A DNA stretch of 64,000 nucleotides from Curvibacter microcysteis. Its GTDB lineage: Bacteria > Pseudomonadota > Gammaproteobacteria > Burkholderiales > Burkholderiaceae_C. The position numbers were made by a program, and so were the translations under genes. Position 1 is the stretch's first letter. Each line of letters opens with the position of its first letter. Positions 1-9,547 of this stretch are shown here, piece after piece. Location: NCBI RefSeq assembly GCF_028649455.1, contig NZ_JAQSIO010000004.1:1-64000 (forward strand). The letters are read 5' to 3'. Below the pieces are notes generated by a model. It did not search any database. It was given only the letters and a program-made list of their open reading frames with translations, and was not told the origin of the DNA.

Positions 1-969
1 CGCGGTGTCGGCATTGGTCTTGACGGTGCTGGTCAACTCCTCCATCGAGGCGGCCGTCTCTTCGAGGTTGCTGGCTTGGGACTCGGTGCGCTGGCTCAGG
101 TCGGCGTTGCCGGTGGCGATTTCGGCCGAGCCCGTGGCGATGCTGTCGCTGCTGTGGCGAACCTGGCTGACCACGTCGACCAGGCGGTCGTTCATGTGCT
201 GCAGGGCCAGCAGCAGCGCCGCGGCTTCGTCACGGCCTTCAATGTGGATGGTGGAGGTCAGGTCGCCTCCCGCCACGGTTTCAGCCACGTTGACGGCCTC
301 CTGGATGGGCACCAGGATGGAACGGGTCAGCAGCACGGCAAACAGCAGCCCCAAGCCCATTGCCACCACCATCAGGCTGGAAGTCAGGGTCAGTGCCATG
401 CGGTAGTCATGATCAGCTTGGGTGGTGGCCTGCAGGGCCCCTTTTTCATTCAACTCGATCAGCTTGGTGAGCGAAGCCAGCACCTGCGCAAACACCTGCC
501 CTGTTTCGCCGGTGGCCAAGCTGCGGGCCTGGCGCTCCTCGGCAGCCCCCACCTCGGACAACTGGATTTGCCGGGCGTCCAAGGCAGAAAACTGGCTCCA
601 GAGGGCCTTGGTGTCGTCCCACAGCTTGCGCTCCTCGGGGGAGGAGATCAGCTTTTCATAACTTTCAAACGCCTTGACCGTGCGGACCTTGAGCGCTTGC
701 TCATGCAGGGCCGTCTGCTGCTTCTTGTTGTCTGGCAGCTCTTCGAGCACATGGCGCAAACCAATGCGGCGGACCTCGTTCATGGAGGCGCGCACCTCGC
801 CCAAACTCTTGATGCTGGGCATCCAGTTGGAGCCCAACTCTTGGGCGTTGGCGTTGACGCGCTTGATTTCATAAAGCCCCACACCGCCGACCGTGCAAAG
901 GAACAACAGCAGAAGGCCCAGGCACAAGCCCAAGCGGGCGCCAATTTTGAGTTGTCGAAGAAAGGACAT
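1..969 (-). CDS. Methyl-accepting chemotaxis protein, C-terminus cut off by window edge
   Basis: Membrane chemoreceptor that would signal to CheA/CheW. The reading frame starts at an ATG (967-969) and stays open to base 1, so the protein is truncated by the window. Residues about 8-30 form a first membrane segment, followed by a periplasmic four-helix-type sensor and a second membrane segment near residues 190-212. A HAMP region comes next, then the start of the signalling domain, with the typical SQRTESQASNLEETAASMEE stretch. The ligand cannot be told from sequence. A weak sigma28-like pair (TAAA, then GCC 14 nt later, reading on the minus strand at 1145-1125) lies upstream and may be the promoter; this is tentative. 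Confidence 0.93.
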   Translation of the reverse strand, partial: MSFLRQLKIGARLGLCLGLLLLFLCTVGGVGLYEIKRVNANAQELGSNWMPSIKSLGEVRASMNEVRRIGLRHVLEELPDNKKQQTALHEQALKVRTVKAFESYEKLISSPEERKLWDDTKALWSQFSALDARQIQLSEVGAAEERQARSLATGETGQVFAQVLASLTKLIELNEKGALQATTQADHDYRMALTLTSSLMVVAMGLGLLFAVLLTRSILVPIQEAVNVAETVAGGDLTSTIHIEGRDEAAALLLALQHMNDRLVDVVSQVRHSSDSIATGSAEIATGNADLSQRTESQASNLEETAASMEELTSTVKTNADTA

Positions 970-1496
970 GGGGGTTTTGACGTGGGTTGGGGAGAACACA
1001 AGAGACTCAGGGCTCAAGAGAGCCGGGGCCAGACAAGAACTTCAGCCCCCACAAAAAGCCCGGCCTCCCTAAGAAGACCTCGAGCCGGATCAACACACGA
1101 ATTCAATCGTTTGATGGCCAAAGTGGCTTTTTTCTCGATTGTTTATTTTTGTAGATGATTGTGAAGATTCAGAAAAAATGACACAAGTGGAATCAACGGA
1201 TTGACCTTTCGCAACCCGGGTCTTTTGAACCCCACCGACCACGAACTCGCCCCCATCAAGCTGGGCATCCCATGGGCCAAAGCATTGCGCAAGCCCATCG
1301 CCAAGCGGTGTCGCGCGGCTGCCACAGCCGGTGTGCGCGGCTGAGCTGTCCTAAAATCGGCACCCTGAGCCCAGGCAATGCCCTGCCATGGGTCTCTGGT
1401 CCTGGCCCTGACGCAGTTGCCTGGCACAGCCTCCAGGCCCTGCAGCAGGAGGTCTTCAGCGATGGACCTGCCACACCCCCTACTTTGAAAGCCCCC
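970..1496. other. Gene-free divergent region between chemoreceptor and permease
   Basis: About 530 bases separate two divergent genes. The left part (1100-1190) is AT-rich compared with its surroundings and probably carries the chemoreceptor promoter. The right part contains open frames on both strands, but none has a recognisable family or ribosome site. A TAAAAT at 1349-1354 could be a -10 element for the permease, but no good -35 was seen. Confidence 0.5.
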
Positions 1497-2312
1497 ATGT
1501 TGCTGGACCCCTTGTTGATCATCGAATTGGCCTTGCTGGGCCTGGGCTCTGGGTTTTTAGCGGGTCTGCTGGGCATTGGTGGCGGCATGCTGATGGTGCC
1601 CTTCATCACCTTCATCCTGAGCAAGCAAGGGGTGGCGGCCGACCTGAGCGTGAAGATGGCCATTGCCACTTCGATGGCGACCATCATGTTCACCTCGATC
1701 TCCAGCGTGCGTGCCCACCACCGGCGTGGTGCCGTGCGCTGGGACCTGGTCAAAGGCCTGGCCCCCGGCATTGTGCTGGGTGGCGCGGTGGCCAGCCTGG
1801 GGGTGTTTGCGCTGCTCAAGGGCAGCTACCTGGCGATCTTTTTTGGTCTGTTTGTGGGCTTCTCGGCCACGCAAATGTTCCTCGACAAGAAGCCGGCTCC
1901 GACACGGCAAATGCCCGGGGCTGGAGGCCAACTGGCCGCAGGTGGCGTGATTGGTTTTCTGTCCGGTCTGGTGGGCGCGGGCGGTGGCTTCATCAGCGTG
2001 CCCTTCATGACCTGGTGCAACGTGGCCATCCACAACGCCGTGGCGACCTCGGCGGCACTCGGCTTTCCCATCGCCGTGGCCAATGTGGTCGGCTATGCCC
2101 TGGCGGGACAATCGGTGGCCGACCTGCCCTCCGCTTCGCTGGGCTACATCTGGTTGCCCGCGCTGGGCGTGATTGCTGCTTGCAGCGTGTTGACCGCGCC
2201 ACTGGGAGCCAAAGCGGCCCACCAGTTGCCAGTGAAAAAACTCAAGCGGGTGTTTGCCTGCACGCTGTACCTGCTGGCCAGCTACATGCTCTGGAAGGGC
2301 TTGAGCAGCTGA
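1497..2312 (+). CDS. TauE/SafE-family membrane permease
   Basis: A 271-residue integral membrane protein of the TauE/SafE (DUF81) family, whose members are proposed exporters of sulfite or small organosulfonates. It shows the family's internal duplication: the first half carries LGIGGGMLMVPF and the second half GAGGGFISVPFM, each at the start of a repeat, with about eight hydrophobic segments in all. The frame is open upstream to 1272, but the ATG at 1497 gives the normal family length and starts directly with the first membrane segment. It stands alone, so its substrate is not indicated by neighbours. Confidence 0.85.
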   Translation: MLLDPLLIIELALLGLGSGFLAGLLGIGGGMLMVPFITFILSKQGVAADLSVKMAIATSMATIMFTSISSVRAHHRRGAVRWDLVKGLAPGIVLGGAVASLGVFALLKGSYLAIFFGLFVGFSATQMFLDKKPAPTRQMPGAGGQLAAGGVIGFLSGLVGAGGGFISVPFMTWCNVAIHNAVATSAALGFPIAVANVVGYALAGQSVADLPSASLGYIWLPALGVIAACSVLTAPLGAKAAHQLPVKKLKRVFACTLYLLASYMLWKGLSS

Positions 2313-2360
2313 GGCCCGGGCGAGCCATCGCCCTGGGCGGCCCAACCGGGTGCGGCGGAC

Positions 2361-4766
2361 TCAGGCCGAGGGCTGCAGAAATGCAGCGAACTTGTCTGGC
2401 GACACGCCCGGCGAGCACAGAAAGCCTTGGTACTCATCGCAGCCCAGGCGCTGCAAGGTCGCGCGCTGGGACTCGGTTTCCACGCCTTCGGCAATCACCG
2501 ACAGCTTGAGCGCACGCGCCATGCTGATCATGGCCACCACGATGGCCGTATCGCTCTCATCCTCGGGCAGGCCGCGCACAAAGGACTGATCAATCTTGAG
2601 CTTGTCGATGGGAAACTTCTTCAGGTAGGCCAGGCTGGAGTAGCCCGTGCCGAAGTCATCAATCGCCAAGCGGACCCCCAGGTTGGAGAGGGCTTGCAGG
2701 CGCTGCAAAACCTCGTCAGCGTCCTGCACCAGGATGGATTCTGTCAGCTCCAGCTCCAGCATGTCTGCGGGCAAACCAGCCTCGACCAGGGTCTGTGCCA
2801 CCTTCTGTACAAAGTCAGGCTGGCGGAACTGCAGCGCCGACACGTTGACGGACACCAGCACGGGCGTGCCCGCCTGCTGCCAACAGACGGCTTGCCGCAC
2901 CGCTTCACGCAGCACCCAGGCGCCGATGTGAACGATGAAGCCGGACTCCTCGGCCAGCGGGATGAACTGGCCTGGCGGCACCGGTCCCCGCTCCTCGTCA
3001 GTCCAACGGATCAAGGCCTCGGCGCCCACCAACTGCCCAGTCAACAAGTTGAGCTGGGGTTGGTAGTGCAGCCGGAACTTGCCTTGGTCCAGCGCCTGGC
3101 GCATGGCGGTCTCGAGCTTCATGCGCGAGAGCACGTCCACATTCATCTGGGGACGGTAAAACCGGAAGTGCCCGCGTCCCGTGGCCTTGACCTCGTACAT
3201 GGCGGTGTCGGCCTGCTTGATCAGGTCATCCAAGGTGCTGCCGTCTTGCGGGTACATGGCCACGCCGATGCTGCAACCAATGCTGAAGTTCATGTCGTCC
3301 TGCAAGAAGGGACGGGTCAGCTCCTGCAGGATGCGCCCCACGACCAGCTCGGCGCCCTCGGCCTCAACACCATGCAGGTAGACCACAAATTCATCCCCGC
3401 CCAGGCGGCACAGGGTGTCCACATCCCGCAAACACGACCGAATGCGGCCCGCGACCTGCACCAGCACCCGGTCGCCAAACTGGTGGCCCAGGGAGTCATT
3501 GATGTTCTTGAAACGGTCCAGGTCCAGGAACAGGATGGCAAAGCTGGTGGATTGCCGGCGTGCCATTTGCAAGGCAAAGTCCACCCGCTGCGACAAAAGC
3601 AAGCGGTTGGGCAAACCCGTCAGCACGTCGCTGTAAGCCAGTTGCTCGATGCGGTGGCGAGCCGCCCGCTGCTCGGTGAGGTCACGGAAGAACCCGATGC
3701 TTTGGCGAACCTGATCCTGCTCATCTCTGAGCACCACCCAGGACAGCTGGACCGGACAGGTGCTGCCATCGTCACGACGCAGCCACACCTCGCCTTCCCA
3801 GAAGCCGTGGCGTCGCCAATGGGAACGGATGGTGTCCAACAACTGGTCGTTGTGCGGATCGCTGAACAAGGAACCCGCCACGCGCCCCAACAAGCGGGCA
3901 GCCGCCTGGTAGCTCAAGCGCTCACAGGCTGGGTTGACGGCCACCAGAAGCTCGTCGGCCGAGGCGATGAAGGCCGCATCCAGGCTGCACTCAAACACCT
4001 TGGCGGCCAGTTTCAGGCCCGCCTCCGCCGCCATTTGATCGGTCACGTCACGGAAGGAAAAGACCCGCCCCACTGGCCGGCCTCGGCTCAGTTGGGGAAT
4101 GCTGACGCGCTCCAGGACCCGGCCGTTGCGCAATAACAAGGTGTCCGTGCCCTGCATTTCGGGCATGTTGGACAAGACCTCAAGCCGCGCCTCGTAAGCC
4201 GCACCATCGACCACGCTGTGCACCAGATGGGCGTGCAACATCGCGTCATCACGGCGGGTTTGCAGACTCTCGGGCAGCCCCCAAACTTGCACAAAACGGC
4301 GGTTGAAAGCGCGCACGTCGCCGCGCAGGCTGCAGACCAGAATGCCATCGGCGGTGGAGTCCAGCGTGGCGCGCAACTCGGCGACCAGTTGCTCGAGCTC
4401 ATTGGCAGCCTGTTGCTCACGGCTGCGGTCCAGCAAGGCAACCAGGTAGGCCGGTCGGCCGTCGGCCAGCACAGCGGGGGTGACGCGCCGCTCCACGGAC
4501 AGCACTTGGCCGTCGGGTCGGCGAATCAGACTTTGCGACCACAGCTCATCGCTGTGGCCGCTGGCCACTCCGGACCAGAACACCATGTCTTCGGGAGAAA
4601 CGGCCCACTCAGTGACCTCGCGCCCCAACATCACTTCAGGGGCTATGTCACCCATCAAATGACGGGCTGCTGCGTTCAGTGCGCAGATGGTCAAGCCCTC
4701 CGCCTCCACCAGCCAGACTGCCTCCAGCAGCCCATCCAGAGATGGGACTGGGGGCATGGCCGTCAC
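2361..4766 (-). CDS. PAS-GGDEF-EAL cyclic-di-GMP enzyme
   Basis: An 801-residue soluble signalling protein. Three PAS-like sensor modules fill roughly residues 1-370. A GGDEF domain follows (intact LGGDEF, family signature DLDRFKNINDSLGH), then an EAL domain with intact EALIR, DDFGTGYSSL and E/Q catalytic positions. It could both make and break down cyclic-di-GMP; which activity dominates cannot be read from sequence. Translation may begin at GTG 4766, whose GTGA overlaps the stop of the upstream HD-GYP gene by 4 nt, or at ATG 4757. Either way the two genes look translationally coupled. No membrane segments are seen, so it is probably cytoplasmic. Confidence 0.92.
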   Translation of the reverse strand: MTAMPPVPSLDGLLEAVWLVEAEGLTICALNAAARHLMGDIAPEVMLGREVTEWAVSPEDMVFWSGVASGHSDELWSQSLIRRPDGQVLSVERRVTPAVLADGRPAYLVALLDRSREQQAANELEQLVAELRATLDSTADGILVCSLRGDVRAFNRRFVQVWGLPESLQTRRDDAMLHAHLVHSVVDGAAYEARLEVLSNMPEMQGTDTLLLRNGRVLERVSIPQLSRGRPVGRVFSFRDVTDQMAAEAGLKLAAKVFECSLDAAFIASADELLVAVNPACERLSYQAAARLLGRVAGSLFSDPHNDQLLDTIRSHWRRHGFWEGEVWLRRDDGSTCPVQLSWVVLRDEQDQVRQSIGFFRDLTEQRAARHRIEQLAYSDVLTGLPNRLLLSQRVDFALQMARRQSTSFAILFLDLDRFKNINDSLGHQFGDRVLVQVAGRIRSCLRDVDTLCRLGGDEFVVYLHGVEAEGAELVVGRILQELTRPFLQDDMNFSIGCSIGVAMYPQDGSTLDDLIKQADTAMYEVKATGRGHFRFYRPQMNVDVLSRMKLETAMRQALDQGKFRLHYQPQLNLLTGQLVGAEALIRWTDEERGPVPPGQFIPLAEESGFIVHIGAWVLREAVRQAVCWQQAGTPVLVSVNVSALQFRQPDFVQKVAQTLVEAGLPADMLELELTESILVQDADEVLQRLQALSNLGVRLAIDDFGTGYSSLAYLKKFPIDKLKIDQSFVRGLPEDESDTAIVVAMISMARALKLSVIAEGVETESQRATLQRLGCDEYQGFLCSPGVSPDKFAAFLQPSA

Positions 4767-6067
4767 GGCGCGACCCCCGTCTCGACGGGCGCCTCCACAG
4801 CGCGCTCAAAAAAGTAACAGATGCGTTGCCGCGGCGAGAGGTAGTCCAGGGCTGCTTTGGGCAATTGGGCGGCTTTCAGACTGCGCTTGATGCCCAGGTC
4901 GGGCGTATGCTCCAGATCCAGGATCAAGGCCTCCGAGCGGGGCACTTGAGGGTCGTGCACCAAAATCCGGGGGCGCAGCGGCCGCGAAGAATTGACCGAC
5001 ACCACCAAGGCAAAGCGGTCATTGACCAGTTGCACCACCGAACCGGGTGGATACACCCCCATCATCCGAATGAAAGCGCCCAGCACCGCCGGGTCAAAAC
5101 GCGCCTTCATCTGCGCAAAGATGACCGACAAGGCCTCGTGCGGCGTCAGGGCAATCGCCATGCGAGCGGGGTTGCAGAGGTTGTCGTAGCGGTTCACCAG
5201 GGACACGATCTTGCCGTAGGTCTCCAACCGATCCACTTTGTGGCGCATCGGGAAGCCACTGCCGTCGGCCATCTCATGGTGCTGGGCAATGCCTTTTTGC
5301 ACCGACGCCGACAGGCCCATGCGCTGGGCAACTTGCACGCTTTGTTCGACGTGCTCCTGGTACATGCGGTATTCGGCGGTGGAGAACTGGTCATCAAAAG
5401 CCCGCACGCGCTCGGGCAATTCCTGCTTGCCCAGATCGTGCAGCATGGCCACCAGGCCCAATTCTTTGAGCTCTTGCTCGCCCAGGCCCAAGGACCGGCC
5501 CAGCAACAAGGAGATGATCATCACATTGATCGGGTGCGTGGCACTGCGATCGCCGGAGACTTCGGTCAGCAGCCGAATGACCGACTCACCGTTGTCCAAC
5601 AGCTCGGCAACGCAACCGTTGACCAGGTCCTCGCTTTGTTCGCGGGCCTGGACGGGGCTGGTTCGCACCTGCTCGCCCACCTTGCGGTACTGGCGCGTCG
5701 CCTCAAAGAAGCGCCGCTCGCACAGCTCCAGGCTGCGTTCCTGTGAAGCGCGATCAGCCAGACGCTTGCGTCGGGCCAGCTCCAGAGGGCTCAGGGTGAT
5801 GGTGGGAGGGACTGCAGGGTCCGGGGAAGCCGGTGGCACCACCGTGGTGTCTGCCACAGCCAGGTCTTCAACCTGCACATCGCTGCGTGATGGCACGTAG
5901 CGAATTTGGCTCAAGCCCAGCGAACGAACGGTCTGCAACTGCTCATCTGAGCTGATCTTGAAACTGCCCACCGGAAAGGGGTGGTCCATCCAGCCGAGCT
6001 CAAGCTGCACAAACATGCCTTTGCGCAGCTGGTGAATATCGATGAGCTTGGTTTGACTTGCTTCCAT
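4763..6067 (-). CDS. HD-GYP-type c-di-GMP phosphodiesterase with DUF3391
   Basis: A 434-residue protein. The N-terminal ~130 residues match the DUF3391 module (starting KLIDIHQLRKGMFVQLELGW). The C-terminal half is an HD-GYP phosphodiesterase, with the metal-binding HDLGK and a later HHE..DGSGFP. The usual GYP triplet is GFP here, while the HD, HH and DG metal ligands are kept, so hydrolysis of cyclic-di-GMP remains likely. It is first in a two-gene unit with the PAS-GGDEF-EAL gene, so one transcript encodes potentially opposing c-di-GMP activities. Confidence 0.9.
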   Translation of the reverse strand: MEASQTKLIDIHQLRKGMFVQLELGWMDHPFPVGSFKISSDEQLQTVRSLGLSQIRYVPSRSDVQVEDLAVADTTVVPPASPDPAVPPTITLSPLELARRKRLADRASQERSLELCERRFFEATRQYRKVGEQVRTSPVQAREQSEDLVNGCVAELLDNGESVIRLLTEVSGDRSATHPINVMIISLLLGRSLGLGEQELKELGLVAMLHDLGKQELPERVRAFDDQFSTAEYRMYQEHVEQSVQVAQRMGLSASVQKGIAQHHEMADGSGFPMRHKVDRLETYGKIVSLVNRYDNLCNPARMAIALTPHEALSVIFAQMKARFDPAVLGAFIRMMGVYPPGSVVQLVNDRFALVVSVNSSRPLRPRILVHDPQVPRSEALILDLEHTPDLGIKRSLKAAQLPKAALDYLSPRQRICYFFERAVEAPVETGVAP

Positions 6068-6194
6068 GGGAGAACCTGACCAAATCTACATGGTCAAATC
6101 TCATTATGGCGGTAATTAGCTACAACTTTTACGTATAGAGGATGCACGGCATGGGCATCCTTTAAAAAGCACGGCCCTCTCCGCCCACTTGGGT

Positions 6195-6956
6195 TCATCG
6201 GCACCAGTCGGCCACGCGCTGGGCCATGTCCATCCACAAAGCCCATGCCCCCATCGCGCACAGCAGGAGGCCCGAAGCTCGGGTGCCCCAGTCCTGGCGC
6301 CAGGCCTTCACATGCCGCTGCAGCCCACGCCAGGCCCAGGGCCCCAGCAACAAGGAGGCACTGCTGCCCAAGGCAAACAAGGCCATGACCCCCGCACCAT
6401 CGACCACGCTGCCAGACAAACCAGCCACCAACAGCGCGGAGTAAAGCAGCCCACAGGGCAGCAAGGTCCAAAGCACACCTGTTGCAAAAACACCACTCTG
6501 GCGCGTTGCCAAGGGCCCCACCCGTTGCCAGACCGAACGCGCAGCGCCTTGAACCCAAAGCGGTTGCTGCGCATTCAAGAGCAGCATTCCGCCCCACACC
6601 AGCACCAGCACATGGAACAAGGTCCAGACCGGGCGCAAGACGGCGGTCTGCGCGCTGAGCCAAGCCAGGCTGTCGACCGCCATGGCCGCCGCTGCGCCAG
6701 CCAGTGAGTAACCCACCAAGCGCCCCAACTGAAAAAGCAACTCACGCCCCGTGGGCCAGACCTGCTGTGAAGCCTTGGGCAGATGGTCCACACGGGCTTC
6801 AGGGCTGGCTCCGGTGTCTGACACGATGGGAATGAAGGACTTGGCTGGCTTGGGGCTGGCACGCCCCAAAGCCGCACAGGCAGCGCCGCACATGGCCACG
6901 CAATGGGGGCCACCCGCCAAGCCCATCAACAAGCCTGTCCATGCCAATGTACTCAC
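6195..6956 (-). CDS. UreH/TauE-like membrane protein of cytochrome assembly type
   Basis: A 253-residue protein with about six hydrophobic segments, beginning MSTLAWTGLLMGLAGGPHCVAMCG. The GGPHCVAMCGAAC motif near the N-terminus is typical of the UreH_2/cytochrome-biogenesis transmembrane family that sits near cbb3 oxidase genes in betaproteobacteria. Family members have been linked to metal (copper) handling during oxidase maturation. The location beside hemN, fnr and the cco genes supports a role in cbb3 assembly, but that is inference. It lies downstream of hemN on the same strand with a 120-bp gap. Confidence 0.78.
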   Translation of the reverse strand: MSTLAWTGLLMGLAGGPHCVAMCGAACAALGRASPKPAKSFIPIVSDTGASPEARVDHLPKASQQVWPTGRELLFQLGRLVGYSLAGAAAAMAVDSLAWLSAQTAVLRPVWTLFHVLVLVWGGMLLLNAQQPLWVQGAARSVWQRVGPLATRQSGVFATGVLWTLLPCGLLYSALLVAGLSGSVVDGAGVMALFALGSSASLLLGPWAWRGLQRHVKAWRQDWGTRASGLLLCAMGAWALWMDMAQRVADWCR

Positions 6957-7076
6957 CCAGGTCTCCTAGCCAACGCGCATGCCCCAGAGCGCGGGGTCAA
7001 GCACCCGCCCGATCGGACCGAGGGGCGTTCGCGCCACCCGCCCCAGCCAGCGCCTGCAAAACAAGCACTGCAAGCC

Positions 7077-8462
7077 TCAGATGATGCGCGAAAAGCGGGC
7101 CCGGGTGCGGTCAGCTTGCAAATAGCGGTCGAACACCATGGCCACCGCACGAATGAAGTACCACCCATTGGCTGTGACTTCGATGCCGGTCTCGTCCAAG
7201 GTCAAAAGACCATCGCGGGCCAGGTCGGCCAACAGCGACATCTCATTGGCAAAGTAAGTGCGGAAGTCGATCAACCAAGCCAGGTCAATGGACTCATACA
7301 CCACACGGCCCTGGCACATCAAGGCCATGATCACCGACCGGCGCACCAGGTCGTCGCGCGACAGCGCCAAGCCCCGCACCACCGGCAGACGCCCCTGATT
7401 GAGGTAGTCGTAGTAGTCGTCCAGCGTTTTGGCGTTCTGGCTGTAGGTGGAGCCCACGCGGCCAATGGCCGATACGCCCAAACCAATCAGATCGCAATCG
7501 GGCTGGGTGCTGTAGCCCTGGAAGTTGCGGTGCAAACGCCCTTGGCGCTTGGCCACTGCCAGCGAGTCGTTGGGCAAGGCGAAATGGTCCATGCCCACGT
7601 ACACATAGCCCGCGCTGATGAAGGCCGACAGCGAGCGCGACAACATCGACACCTTGGCGGCGGCCCCCGGCAACTCGGCCGAGACAATGCGACGCTGAGG
7701 CTTGAAGCGCTCAGGCAGGTGCGCGTAGGCGTAAAGCGCGATGCGGTCGGGGCGCAATTGGGCCACTTGGGCCAAGGTCCGGTCGAAGGATTCGGGGGTT
7801 TGGCGCGGCAGGCCGTAGATCAGGTCCACATTGATGGACTCAAAGCCCAGGCGACGCGCCTCGGCCACCAGATCAAACACCTGCTCCGCAGGCTGCACAC
7901 GGTGCACCGCTTTTTGCACGGCGGGGTCAAAGTCCTGCACACCAAAGCTCAAACGATTGAAGCCCAGTTGCGCCAGAAACGCCAGACGCTCCGAGGTGAC
8001 CGTGCGCGGATCGACCTCAATCGAGTACTCCCCCCCTGGCGCCAAGGCAAAGTTGCGGCGCAAAATGCCCATGAGCTCACTCAGGCGCTCATCGGACAAG
8101 AAGGTGGGGCTGCCGCCGCCCAAGTGCAGCTGACTGACGGCTTGACCGGCCCCGATCTGCTGCACGTGCAGGTCGATTTCGCGGCTCAGATATCGCAGGT
8201 ACTCGTCGGCGCGCTCAGGGTGCTTGGTGATGATCTTGTTGCAGGCACAGTAGTAGCAAAGCGATTCGCAGAAGGGAATGTGCACATACAAAGACAAAGG
8301 CAAGACCAAAGCCGCAGCGCCTCCGCCTCGGCGCTGGTTCAGGGCCTGACGGTAATCTGCTTCGGTGTAAGCCTCAACAAAGCGGTCGGCCGTAGGATAC
8401 GAGGTGTAACGTGGTCCAGGCACATCAAATCGACGAAGCAGGTCTGGCGAAACGACATTCAT
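7077..8462 (-). CDS. hemN: Oxygen-independent coproporphyrinogen III dehydrogenase
   Basis: A 461-residue radical-SAM enzyme that decarboxylates coproporphyrinogen III to protoporphyrinogen IX without oxygen, allowing haem synthesis at low oxygen. The iron-sulfur motif CESLCYYCAC (CxxxCxxC, the last C being the third ligand) follows YVHIPF, and GGGSPTFLS is the glycine-rich SAM-binding region. The length and the N-terminal VPGPRYTSYPTADRF match HemN proper rather than the shorter HemW. A perfect FNR box is centred 60 bp upstream of the start, shared with divergent fnr, so oxygen control by FNR is strongly suggested. Confidence 0.96.
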   Translation of the reverse strand: MNVVSPDLLRRFDVPGPRYTSYPTADRFVEAYTEADYRQALNQRRGGGAAALVLPLSLYVHIPFCESLCYYCACNKIITKHPERADEYLRYLSREIDLHVQQIGAGQAVSQLHLGGGSPTFLSDERLSELMGILRRNFALAPGGEYSIEVDPRTVTSERLAFLAQLGFNRLSFGVQDFDPAVQKAVHRVQPAEQVFDLVAEARRLGFESINVDLIYGLPRQTPESFDRTLAQVAQLRPDRIALYAYAHLPERFKPQRRIVSAELPGAAAKVSMLSRSLSAFISAGYVYVGMDHFALPNDSLAVAKRQGRLHRNFQGYSTQPDCDLIGLGVSAIGRVGSTYSQNAKTLDDYYDYLNQGRLPVVRGLALSRDDLVRRSVIMALMCQGRVVYESIDLAWLIDFRTYFANEMSLLADLARDGLLTLDETGIEVTANGWYFIRAVAMVFDRYLQADRTRARFSRII

Positions 8463-8515
8463 CTGGCATTTTTCCTTCTAGTGCCTCCACTGTGCCTTGA
8501 CCACAAAAACAGGGC

Positions 8516-8529
8516 TTGATCTGGATCAA
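8516..8529. promoter_or_regulatory. FNR/Anr box between hemN and fnr
   Basis: The sequence TTGAT CTGG ATCAA is a perfect match to the FNR consensus TTGAT-N4-ATCAA. Its centre is about 60 bp from the hemN start and 57 bp from the fnr start, so it could serve both divergent promoters. The distance fits a class II (-41.5) site with a short leader in each direction. This implies autoregulation of fnr. Confidence 0.85.
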
Positions 8530-8579
8530 GCTCCCAAGCGAACCCTCGCCTCACAATTTGAGACACATCAGGAGGCGCC

Positions 8580-9371
8580 ATGTTTGACACAGCTGTAACG
8601 TCTGAAGCTGCAAAACCGCTAAGCTCTGACCTTGACTTTTCCACTCGGCGAATGAACCCACAAACTATCAAAGTTGCCTGCTCGAACTGCAATCTGCGCG
8701 AGCTGTGCATGCCCATGGGCCTCAAGCCCGAAGAACTCGAACGCATTGATGAGGTGGTGGCCGTGCGCCGCAAGGTCAAGCGTGGAGCGACCTTGTTCCG
8801 CAATGGTGAAAAATTCACCTCGCTCTACGCGATTCGCACAGGTTTCTTCAAGACCTGTGTTGCCACCGAAGACGGCCGCGACCAAGTCACGGGCTTCCAA
8901 ATGGCCGGCGAAATCATCGGCTTGGACGGCATTGTTCAAGACCACCACACCTGCGATGCGGTCGCTCTGGAGGATGCGGAAGTGTGTGTCATGCCCTTCG
9001 ATCGCATCGAAGAGCTGTCACGCGAAGTGACCGCCCTGCAGCACCATGTGCACAAAATCATGAGCCGTGAAATCGTGCGCGAACACGGTGTGATGCTGTT
9101 GCTGGGCAGCATGCGGGCCGAGGAGCGCTTGGCCGCCTTCTTGCTGAACCTGGTGCAGCGACTGCACGCACGCGGCTTCTCGCAGTCGGAGCTGGTGCTG
9201 CGCATGACGCGCGAGGAAATCGGCAGCTACCTGGGCCTGAAGCTGGAGACGGTGAGCCGGACCTTCTCGAAATTTGTCGACGAGAACATCGTCGAAGTGA
9301 AGCAGCGCCACGTGCGTATCCTCGACACCGACGCACTCAAGCGCATCGTGAACTCGCAGACCTGTCAGTGA
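8580..9371 (+). CDS. fnr: FNR-type oxygen-sensing transcription regulator
   Basis: A 263-residue Crp/Fnr-family regulator. The N-terminal cluster CSNCNLRELC supplies three cysteines and C at 'HTCDAV' supplies the fourth, as needed for an oxygen-labile [4Fe-4S] cluster. A cyclic-nucleotide-binding-like beta-roll follows, then the C-terminal helix-turn-helix MTREEIGSYLGLKLETVSRT. The ExxSR recognition helix (here ETVSR) is the one that reads TTGAT half-sites. It is the likely regulator of the FNR boxes found in this window. It stands at the end of the cco block, convergent with the small gene at 9548. Confidence 0.95.
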   Translation: MFDTAVTSEAAKPLSSDLDFSTRRMNPQTIKVACSNCNLRELCMPMGLKPEELERIDEVVAVRRKVKRGATLFRNGEKFTSLYAIRTGFFKTCVATEDGRDQVTGFQMAGEIIGLDGIVQDHHTCDAVALEDAEVCVMPFDRIEELSREVTALQHHVHKIMSREIVREHGVMLLLGSMRAEERLAAFLLNLVQRLHARGFSQSELVLRMTREEIGSYLGLKLETVSRTFSKFVDENIVEVKQRHVRILDTDALKRIVNSQTCQ

Positions 9372-9415
9372 TCTGCTCAGTCAGGGCCTAGGACCTGCAC
9401 TGCAGGCCCCGCAAA

Positions 9416-9447
9416 AAAGGGCAGTCGACGCCAAGTCGCTGCCCTTT
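9416..9447 (+). terminator. Terminator hairpin downstream of fnr
   Basis: AAAGGGCAG (9416-9424) pairs with CTGCCCTTT (9439-9447). It has A and T flanks on both sides, so it may stop transcription from either direction. It lies 45 bp past the fnr stop and is also downstream of the minus-strand gene ending at 9548. Confidence 0.75.
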
Positions 9448-9547
9448 GCTCATTCATGGGCCCCTCAGGCCTGGGTGTCTGAAGGACGGAAACCTGGCCC
9501 CTGCGCCATGCAAGGACCCCACCCCGCCGATGTGGCCAGCCAAAGAC

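Noticed and set aside
1125-1145. Sigma28-like promoter upstream of the chemoreceptor
   Set aside because: Only TAAA and GCC match and the spacing is one base short; mentioned as tentative but not listed as a feature.
6139-6160. Hairpin GGATGC...GCATCC between HD-GYP and TauE-like genes
   Set aside because: The tail is not T-rich on the strand that would need termination, and no role could be assigned.
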